Shown here piece after piece: positions 1 through 4,973 of a DNA stretch of 8,126 bases. The stretch comes from Candidatus Binatia bacterium (GTDB lineage Bacteria > Desulfobacterota_B > Binatia > UBA9968), in the NCBI GenBank assembly GCA_025922795.1, contig JAICHC010000097.1:1-8126 (forward strand), written 5' to 3'. The notes beneath the pieces were generated by a model. It saw nothing but the letters and a program-made list of their open reading frames with translations, was not told the DNA's origin and made no database searches. Each line of letters opens with the position of its first letter. Position 1 is the stretch's first letter. Position numbers and translations under genes: made by a program.

Positions 1-657
1 CTCTTGAGCCGTGCCGACAAGGAACGGATCGCCTATCACGAGGGCGGCCACGCGATCCTGGGCCTGGTGGTGCCCGGCGCCGACCCGGTCCATCGGGTAA
101 CGATCGTACCCCGCGGGCAAGCGCTCGGCGTGACTTATCAGCGCCCCGACAGCGACCGCTACAACTATCCCGAGGCCTACCTGCGCGCGCGGATCGTCGG
201 CATGCTGGGAGGGCGTGCCGCCGAGGAGATCGTTTACGGCACCAAGACCACTGGAGCCGAGAGCGACATCGAGCAAGCCACCGGTCTGGCCCGCCGGATG
301 GTCACGCGCTGGGGCATGAGCGAGCGGCTCGGCTTGGTGCAACTCGCGCCCCGGGAAAATCCCTATCTGAACGGCGCCGGCAGCTTCGGAGGCTCGAAGC
401 CGTTCAGCGATCAGACCGCGGAAGCCATCGATGACGAGGTGCTAAAAATTATCAACGAGAGCCACGAAGAGGCTAAACGCCTTTTAACCGTGCATCGCAA
501 ACAACTCGAAGCGCTTGCCGAGGCGTTGGTGGCGCGGGAAACGCTCAACGAGCAGGAAATCCTTGAGGTGACGGGCTTGCCGCCTGCGCCGGCGCTGGAA
601 ACGGCGATGTTGCCCGTTGATGTCGCGGATGGCAGGAGCGCCGGCCCGGCGTCCTGA
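1..657 (+). CDS. ftsH: FtsH ATP-dependent zinc metalloprotease, C-terminal part (partial at left edge)
   Basis: This is the peptidase M41 domain of FtsH, the membrane-anchored AAA+ protease that extracts and degrades misfolded membrane proteins and some soluble regulators. The frame is open from base 1, so the gene starts outside the window; the transmembrane and AAA+ parts are missing. About 218 residues are visible. The zinc-binding HExxH motif reads HEGGH at about residues 13-17, where most FtsH proteins have HEAGH. The third zinc ligand is the Asp of GAESDIEQAT at about residue 89. The GGRAAEEIVYG and RRMVTRWGMSE blocks between and after these are typical of the family. The stop is TGA at 655-657. 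The C-terminal tail after the NEQEILEVTGLP block is short and Ala/Pro-rich. The variant HEGGH and the loop ENPYLNGAGSFGGSKPF, unlike the usual acidic loop, suggest an accessory FtsH paralogue rather than the housekeeping copy; this is inference. The family call itself is secure. Confidence 0.95.
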   Translation, partial: LLSRADKERIAYHEGGHAILGLVVPGADPVHRVTIVPRGQALGVTYQRPDSDRYNYPEAYLRARIVGMLGGRAAEEIVYGTKTTGAESDIEQATGLARRMVTRWGMSERLGLVQLAPRENPYLNGAGSFGGSKPFSDQTAEAIDDEVLKIINESHEEAKRLLTVHRKQLEALAEALVARETLNEQEILEVTGLPPAPALETAMLPVDVADGRSAGPAS

Positions 658-720
658 AGGTCTCAGCGCGACGAACATCTCCTCGTACGGGACAGTCGTA
701 GCCGAAGCGAGGACGAAGAT

Positions 721-788
721 TTCACCACTAAGGTGGCGAAGATCACGAAGCTGAGAATTTAATTAATCCGAATCCTTCGTAACTTCGC
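721..788. repeat. Intergenic hairpin repeat upstream of the DoxX gene
   Basis: This AT-richer stretch can fold into a two-step stem. GCGAAG (736-741) and ACGAAG (745-750) pair with CTTCGT (775-780) and CTTCGC (783-788), with an AT-rich loop containing GAATTTAATTAATCC. A small CCAC/GTGG hairpin (725-728 with 733-736) precedes it. The block TTCACCACTAAGG (721-733) recurs with one change at 4670-4682. The ACGAAGCT...GAATTTAA...CTTCGT core recurs at 4915-4949, so this is a dispersed element and not unique spacer. No T-tract follows the stem, so it is not a classic intrinsic terminator. The rest of the 658-861 spacer shows no gene. Confidence 0.6.
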
Positions 789-848
789 GCGTCCGTCATG
801 AGAGGGTCACGGTGCAGGCGCTCGAAAAATCAGTGGACCAATCTCACC

Positions 849-856
849 GAGGAGGT
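849..856 (+). promoter_or_regulatory. Strong ribosome binding site for the DoxX gene
   Basis: GAGGAGGT lies five bases before the ATG at 862. It is a near-perfect Shine-Dalgarno match and fixes the start of the DoxX reading frame. Confidence 0.85.
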
Positions 857-861
857 CAGCT

Positions 862-1278
862 ATGGAGAAGGCTCTTGCTTCGTTTGCCCCGTATGCCTAT
901 GCGCTCCTGCGAATTATTGCCGGACTCTTGTTCGTTTGTCATGGCGGGCAAAAAATCTTCGGCTGGTTTGGCGGCCAGCCGGTTCCGCTCGCTTCCTTGT
1001 TCGGTGCGGCAGGTATCATCGAGATAGTTCTCGGCCTGCTGATTACCATCGGTCTCCTCACCGGCTACGCGGCCTTCATCGCCAGCGGCGAAATGGCCGT
1101 CGCCTATTTCATGGCCCATTTTCCTAAAAGTTTTTGGCCGCTTGAAAACGAAGGCGAGCCGGCGGTGCTATTCTGTTTTATCTTTTTGTACATGGCGACC
1201 CAGGGCTCGGGGATCTGGAGTGTCGATGCAGCACGTGGCGCCCGCGGGGTTGAGATACCTGCTAGAAGAGTCCGGTAG
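862..1278 (+). CDS. DoxX family integral membrane protein
   Basis: A 138-residue, very hydrophobic protein of the DoxX family, at the usual length for it. Four membrane segments can be read at about residues 9-28, 43-66, 68-87 and 99-117. The family hallmark is the first helix with an Arg (R17) followed by LLFVCHGGQKIFG (H27, Q30, K31), and a Gly-rich second helix with a Glu (E54). The end GSGIWSVDAARG matches the short C-terminal GPGxWSLD-type motif of the family. The start is fixed by the strong GAGGAGGT site; TAG at 1276-1278 ends it. Members are known or proposed to work in redox or thiosulfate-linked membrane functions, and many have no assigned role, so no reaction is claimed here. The gene is separated from ftsH by 204 bases and from the downstream HAD gene by 181 bases of repeat DNA, so it may be its own transcription unit. 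The stop codon lies inside a small CGGTAG/CTACCG hairpin (1273-1288). Confidence 0.88.
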   Translation: MEKALASFAPYAYALLRIIAGLLFVCHGGQKIFGWFGGQPVPLASLFGAAGIIEIVLGLLITIGLLTGYAAFIASGEMAVAYFMAHFPKSFWPLENEGEPAVLFCFIFLYMATQGSGIWSVDAARGARGVEIPARRVR

Positions 1279-1297
1279 GCTGCTACCGCCCTGCAGT

Positions 1298-1439
1298 GAA
1301 ATCCGAAGCACGAAATCCGAAGCTCGAAACAATATCAAATGACAAATCCCAAATGTTTCAACATGCTGACCGGCGGGTTTCATTCGATATTCGAATTTTG
1401 AAATTGTTTCGGATTTCGATATTCGAATTTCGGATTTCG
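1298..1439. repeat. Long imperfect inverted repeat (AAATCCGAA / TTCGGATTT type)
   Basis: The spacer between DoxX and the HAD gene is mostly one inverted repeat. The left arm (about 1298-1354) starts GAAATCCGAAGCACG and contains CGAAACAATATCAAA. The right arm (about 1381-1439) contains TTTGAAATTGTTTCGG and ends TTCGGATTTC, the reverse complement of the left arm with scattered mismatches. About 26 bases lie between the arms. Inside each arm the unit AAATCCGAA (or a close variant such as TATTCGAAT) occurs again, giving a sub-repeat structure. Similar short inverted repeats rich in AAATCCGAA/TTCGAAT occur between genes of many environmental bacteria; no transposase is present, so it is MITE-like or a transcript hairpin. 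It is clearly lower in GC than the flanking genes. A weak promoter-like pair, TTGAAA (1398-1403) and TATTCG (1420-1425) with a 16-base spacer, lies in the right arm but is not strong enough to call. Confidence 0.75.
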
Positions 1440-1459
1440 CTTCACGCCGCTAGGGGATC

Positions 1460-2215
1460 ATGACCATCACAGCTCCGGTCGTTACACTCTCGCCGCGGGA
1501 TTACGACGCTTTCTTGTTCGATCTCGACGGTGTGCTCACCAAGACGGCGAGCGTTCACGCGGCGGCGTGGAAAAAGTTGTTCGACGGGTTTCTCCAGGAG
1601 CGCGCAGCGCGCACGGGCGAAGCGTTCCTCCCTTTTGACATCGATGCCGACTACCGGCGCTACGTTGACGGCAAGCCGCGTTACGACGGCGTGGCAGCGT
1701 TCCTCGAATCGCGTGGAATTGAATTGCCTCTCGGAACGGCCGAAGACGGCCCCGGCGAGCAAACCGTGCACGGGCTCGGCAATCTGAAGGACCAGTATTT
1801 CACCCGGCGTCTAGCGCAGCAGGGCGTCGAGGTCTATGACGCGACGATTGCGCTGGTTCGCACGCTTCGAGCGCAGGAGATCAAGACTGCGGTGGTGTCC
1901 TCGAGCATTAATTGTGCGGCGGTGCTCGAGGCAGCCGGCCTAGCGCAGATGTTCGACGCACGGGTGGACGGCATGGATATCACCCGCCTGGGTCTCGACG
2001 GCAAGCCCGCGCCCGATGCTTTCCTGGAAGCTGCGCGGCGCCTCAAGGTCGATCCTTCGCGCGCGGTGGTCGTGGAGGATGCGATCGCCGGCGTGGAGGC
2101 CGGCCGCGCCGGCCGATTCGGTTTGGTCATCGGCGTCGATCGCATCGGCCAGTCGCAGGCGCTGCGCAGGCCGGCGCCGATCCAGTGGTCACTGATCTGG
2201 CGCAGGTCAAAATAG
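1460..2215 (+). CDS. pgmB: Beta-phosphoglucomutase-type HAD hydrolase domain, probably truncated by a frameshift
   Basis: This HAD-superfamily enzyme is expected to interconvert beta-glucose 1-phosphate and glucose 6-phosphate in the cytosol through an aspartyl-phosphate. Motif I is FDLDGVL with nucleophile D21 and acid/base D23. T29 and H33 match the cap-hinge Thr and His of characterised beta-phosphoglucomutases. The cap carries YVDGKPRYDGV, a signature of the PgmB branch that includes mycobacterial homologues next to GH65 genes. Motif II is the Ser-rich AVVSSS, motif III the Lys of DGKPAPDAF, and motif IV VVVEDAIAGVEAG. The ATG at 1460 follows AGGGG (1452-1456), only three bases away. The last 15 or so residues (RPAPIQWSLIWRRSK) do not look like the family. 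The expected ending, AGADPVVTDLAQV, is encoded in the other frame and runs straight into the GH65 protein. So this gene is most likely the N-terminal half of a PgmB-GH65 fusion with a one-base deletion near 2165-2171. If the sequence is right, the protein lacks its last core beta-strand and its activity is doubtful. Confidence 0.85.
   Translation: MTITAPVVTLSPRDYDAFLFDLDGVLTKTASVHAAAWKKLFDGFLQERAARTGEAFLPFDIDADYRRYVDGKPRYDGVAAFLESRGIELPLGTAEDGPGEQTVHGLGNLKDQYFTRRLAQQGVEVYDATIALVRTLRAQEIKTAVVSSSINCAAVLEAAGLAQMFDARVDGMDITRLGLDGKPAPDAFLEAARRLKVDPSRAVVVEDAIAGVEAGRAGRFGLVIGVDRIGQSQALRRPAPIQWSLIWRRSK
2161..2185 (+). other. Apparent one-base frameshift joining the PgmB and GH65 frames
   Basis: Up to about CTGCGCAGG (2162-2170) the HAD frame gives sensible family sequence (GVDRIGQSQALRR). 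From GCC at 2170 the frame one base back gives AGADPVVTDLAQV, the typical last strand of a PgmB domain, and then continues without a stop into the GH65 N-terminus. Adding one base here, for example an extra G in CAGGCC, would make a single open frame from 1460 to 4752. This can be a real mutation, a sequencing or assembly error, or a genuine gene split; the sequence alone cannot decide. Confidence 0.75.
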
Positions 2216-2217
2216 CA

Positions 2218-4752
2218 GTGGAGCTGCCTTCCGCCTGGTCACTGGTCTACGAGGGCTTTGACCCGGCACACGAGGGAATCCGCGAATCCCTGTGCGCTCT
2301 GGGAAATGGTTACTTCACGACTCGAGCCGCCATGGCGTGGGCTGTGATGGATGATGTTCACTATCCAGGGACCTACCGCGCATGCGGCTATAATCGGCTG
2401 CGCACCGATATTGCCGGCCGGGTGGTGGAGAACGAGGACCTCGTCAATCTTCCCAACTGGCTCGTGCTCGAGTTTCGTATCGCCGACGGCGATTGGTTCG
2501 ACGCGAGAACGGTCAAAATCTTGTCATACCAGCAGGAGCTCGATCTCCGGCGCGGGATGCTGCTTCGAACCCTACGCTTCGAGGACCGCCAGGGTCGCCT
2601 CAGTACGCTCAAGGAGCGCCGCCTGGTGTCGATGGCTCAAATGCACCTGGGCGCGCTGGAGCTGGCTCTTACCGCCGAGAACTGGTCCGCAAAGGTCACG
2701 GTCCGTTCGGCCATCGATGGACGGATCGTCAACGCGGGTGCGAAGCTTTATCGCAGATTCAATAACAAACACCTGGAGCCGCTGGCAGGCGAGGTTATTG
2801 GCGAGGACGGCGTGTCTATGCTGGTGCGCACCTGCCAATCGAATATCTATGTCGCGCAGGCCGCCCGAACTCAAGCCTTTGTAAACGATGAGCTTCGTGA
2901 AGGCCGGCGCCGGGTCATCGATGAACCGGGATATATCGGCCAGGAAATGGTGATCGATCTTCGCCAAGGCGAGATCCTGCTACTGGAGAAGCTCGCCGCT
3001 CTTTATACCTCTCGGGATGACGCCATTTCCGAGCCCGTAGTGGCAGCGCGCAAGACAATTGAGCGCGCGGGTCGCTTCGATGCTGTTATGGCGGAGCATG
3101 TGCTTGCGTGGAAGCATTTGTGGCGCCGCTTCGACGTGCATATCCAGCCGGCAGAGCCCGGCTTCAAGCTTAATGTCATGATGCTGCTTCGCTTGAACAT
3201 GTTTCACCTGTTGCAGGCGGTCTCGCCCAACTCCATGGGACTCGATATCGGCGTCGCGGCGCGCGGCTGGACCGGCGAGGCCTACCAGGGACACATTTTT
3301 TGGGATGAGCTTTTTATTTTCCCGTTTCTCAATTTTCGAATGCCCGAAATCACCCGGTCTCTTTTGATCTATCGCTACCGGCGTCTCGGCGAAGCGCGCG
3401 CGGCGGCCAGACGCGCGGGGCTTCAGGGCGCCATGTTTCCCTGGCAAAGCGGCAGCGATGGTCAGGAGGAAACTCAGGAGCTCAATTTGAACCCGCATTC
3501 GCAACGTTGGGTGCCTGACAACTCCTACCTGCAACGCCACGTCGGCAGCGCCATCGCGTATAACGTGTGGCAGTACTTTCAAGTCACCCGCGACGTCGAG
3601 TTCCTGCAGTTCACGGGCGCCGAGCTGATTCTTGAAATCGCGCGTTTCTGGTCGAGCCTGGCGATTTTCAATGAGGCGCGCGGTCGCTACGAGATTCGCG
3701 GGGTGATGGGGCCGGACGAGTTTCACGAGGGCTATCCGGGTTCATCCGCTCCCGGTCTAAATAACAACGCGTACACCAATGTCATGGCCGTGTGGGTGCT
3801 GAGCCGCGCGCTGGACGTGCTCGAGTTGCTTCCCGCCATTCGTCGCGCTGAGATCATGGCACGGCTTGGATTGTCGGCGGACGAGATCGCGCGTTGGGAC
3901 GAGATCAGCCGCAAGATGCTTGTGCCGTTCCATGATGACGGGATCATCAGCCAGTTCGAGGGGTACGAAAAGCTCGCAGAGCTGGATTGGGAGGGTTACC
4001 GCGCCCGGTACGGCAACATCCAACGCCTCGAGCTCATCCTCGAGGCGGAGAACGACAGCGCGAACCGCTACAAGCTATCGAAACAAGCCGACGTGTTGAT
4101 GTTGTTTTACCTGTTTTCGGCCGAGGAGCTTGGCCACCTGTTCACGCGTCTGGGCTATTCGTTCGATCCCGAAATCATTCCGCGAAACGTCGCCTACTAC
4201 GACTGCCGTTCGTCACACGGTTCGACCTTGTCGCGTGTCGCCCATGCCTGGGTGCTGGCGCGCTCGGACCGGCCGCGCGCGATGCGCTACTTCGCGGAGG
4301 CGCTGCAGAGCGATGTGAACGATATTCAGCAGGGCACCACTGCGGAGGGCGTGCATCTCGGCGCGATGGCGGGAAGCGTTGATCTGGTGCAGCGCGTATC
4401 GACGGGTATCGAAGTAACGGAGGACGTTCTGCGCCTCAATCCGAGACTGCCGCAGGAGATGGAGCGCCTCGACATGCGCATCCGCTATCGCGGCCATTCG
4501 CTCGATCTGCGGCTCACGCGCGAAACCCTCACCGTGCGCGAACGCGAACGCGGCGCCGCGCCGATCAATTTGGGATTCAAGGATGAAGTATACGAGTTCG
4601 CCGGCGGCACGCGCGTGTTCAAGCTCGGCAGTCAGGAACAAGAGCCGCAAAGTAAACCGCAACAGGACTTTCACCACGAAGGGCCCAGCGCAGCAGAGCC
4701 GCAACCGAAAGAATCGGAATATCTCCCGCAAAGACGCAAAGGCGCGAAGTAA
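2218..4752 (+). CDS. Glycoside hydrolase family 65 phosphorylase (disaccharide phosphorylase type)
   Basis: A GH65 enzyme, about 844 residues if it starts at GTG 2218. Family members are typically inverting phosphorylases that split alpha-glucosyl disaccharides (maltose, trehalose, kojibiose, nigerose) with phosphate to give beta-glucose 1-phosphate. Substrate cannot be told from sequence. The N-terminal beta-sandwich domain covers about residues 8-270 (YEGFDP, LGNGYFTTR, ENEDLVNLPNW). The (alpha/alpha)6 catalytic domain follows, with HIFWDE (W362, D363) near the glucose site. GVMGPDEFH carries E501, the expected general acid. The phosphate-loop motif HGSTLS is at 667-672 and the family block TTAEGVHLGAMAG at 707-719. 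A small C-terminal beta domain ends near FKL (residue 803). The GTG lies two bases after the TAG of the HAD gene with only a weak ribosome site, so independent starting is uncertain; the ancestral protein was probably the fusion with PgmB. An open frame extends upstream to 1912, but that part translates the HAD gene out of frame. The last 41 residues are polar, low-complexity and overlap repeat DNA. Confidence 0.9.
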   Translation: MELPSAWSLVYEGFDPAHEGIRESLCALGNGYFTTRAAMAWAVMDDVHYPGTYRACGYNRLRTDIAGRVVENEDLVNLPNWLVLEFRIADGDWFDARTVKILSYQQELDLRRGMLLRTLRFEDRQGRLSTLKERRLVSMAQMHLGALELALTAENWSAKVTVRSAIDGRIVNAGAKLYRRFNNKHLEPLAGEVIGEDGVSMLVRTCQSNIYVAQAARTQAFVNDELREGRRRVIDEPGYIGQEMVIDLRQGEILLLEKLAALYTSRDDAISEPVVAARKTIERAGRFDAVMAEHVLAWKHLWRRFDVHIQPAEPGFKLNVMMLLRLNMFHLLQAVSPNSMGLDIGVAARGWTGEAYQGHIFWDELFIFPFLNFRMPEITRSLLIYRYRRLGEARAAARRAGLQGAMFPWQSGSDGQEETQELNLNPHSQRWVPDNSYLQRHVGSAIAYNVWQYFQVTRDVEFLQFTGAELILEIARFWSSLAIFNEARGRYEIRGVMGPDEFHEGYPGSSAPGLNNNAYTNVMAVWVLSRALDVLELLPAIRRAEIMARLGLSADEIARWDEISRKMLVPFHDDGIISQFEGYEKLAELDWEGYRARYGNIQRLELILEAENDSANRYKLSKQADVLMLFYLFSAEELGHLFTRLGYSFDPEIIPRNVAYYDCRSSHGSTLSRVAHAWVLARSDRPRAMRYFAEALQSDVNDIQQGTTAEGVHLGAMAGSVDLVQRVSTGIEVTEDVLRLNPRLPQEMERLDMRIRYRGHSLDLRLTRETLTVRERERGAAPINLGFKDEVYEFAGGTRVFKLGSQEQEPQSKPQQDFHHEGPSAAEPQPKESEYLPQRRKGAK

Positions 4753-4853
4753 GACATTTTTAATTTCGCCTTCAGATACCTCGCCGTGGGTCGGGATGAT
4801 GGCGTTTGATCCGTCGCTTAGCGTCTTGGCGACTTGGCGGGAGGAATATCCGA
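4714..4853. repeat. Imperfect inverted repeat overlapping the 3' end of the GH65 gene
   Basis: Left arm 4714-4749 (TCGGAATATCTCCCGCAAAG, then ACGCAAAGGCGCGAAG) and right arm 4817-4853 (CTTAGCGTCTTGGCG, then GGCGGGAGGAATATCCGA) are reverse complements with 22 of 27 matches in the main block and a small gap near the tips. About 67 bases lie between them. The CGCAAAGACGCAAAGGCGCGAAG motif is a common type of dispersed intergenic repeat in environmental bacteria. The GH65 stop codon (TAA, 4750-4752) sits right at the inner end of the left arm, so the left arm is translated. Another repeat motif, TTCACCACGAAGG (4670-4682), precedes it and is shared with 721-733. No transposase or target duplication was seen. 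Confidence 0.75.
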
Positions 4854-4879
4854 TCCGAGAGTCTTCGACTTCTGCAAAA

Positions 4880-4896
4880 TTTCGCGACGCGCGAAA
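4880..4896. other. Short GC-cored hairpin
   Basis: TTTCGCG (4880-4886) and CGCGAAA (4890-4896) form a perfect 7-bp stem with a three-base loop (ACG). The sequence after it is ATTATG, not a T-run, so an intrinsic terminator is not supported. It lies between the repeat above and the element at 4915-4949, and may be part of the same composite repeat. Confidence 0.4.
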
Positions 4897-4914
4897 ATTA
4901 TGAAGCATAGTAGT

Positions 4915-4949
4915 ACGAAGCTTAAGAATTTAACATCCAAACTCTTCGT
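4915..4949. repeat. Second copy of the ACGAAGCT...CTTCGT hairpin element, upstream of the ATPase gene
   Basis: ACGAAG (4915-4920) pairs with CTTCGT (4944-4949) around a loop with TTAAGAATTTAACATCC. The copy at 745-780 has the same arms and an almost identical left half (ACGAAGCTGAGAATTTAA against ACGAAGCTTAAGAATTTAA). Similarity by eye continues past the right arm, with CGTCATGAG-like against CGTCGTGATAAG sequence. The element ends about 25 bases before the ATPase start codon, so it would lie in that gene's leader. Confidence 0.55.
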
Positions 4950-4973
4950 GACCGTCGTGATAAGACCGTATTT

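Noticed and set aside
680..713. TCCTCG/CGAGGA stem after ftsH as a terminator
   Set aside because: The stem is six base pairs with a loop over 20 bases and has no T-run, so it is too weak to call.
1398..1425. Sigma-70-like promoter TTGAAA-16-TATTCG upstream of pgmB
   Set aside because: The -10 match is poor and the sequence is part of the inverted repeat; kept only as a note.
2155..2175. Programmed frameshift at the PgmB-GH65 junction
   Set aside because: No slippery heptamer is present where the family-like frame changes; a base loss or sequence error explains it better.
1912..2217. Upstream part of the long open frame that contains GH65, giving a 946-residue protein
   Set aside because: Up to about 2170 it is the HAD gene read out of frame (Arg/Gly-rich, no family similarity). 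Only AGADPVVTDLAQV onward is meaningful.
2980..3726. Antisense open frame of 248 residues inside the GH65 gene
   Set aside because: It is a by-product of high-GC codon use opposite a strongly conserved catalytic domain; no family motif or ribosome site was seen.
4213..4908. Antisense open frame of 231 residues covering the GH65 3' end and the repeat spacer
   Set aside because: It lies opposite conserved GH65 motifs and then translates repeat DNA; it has no recognisable domain.
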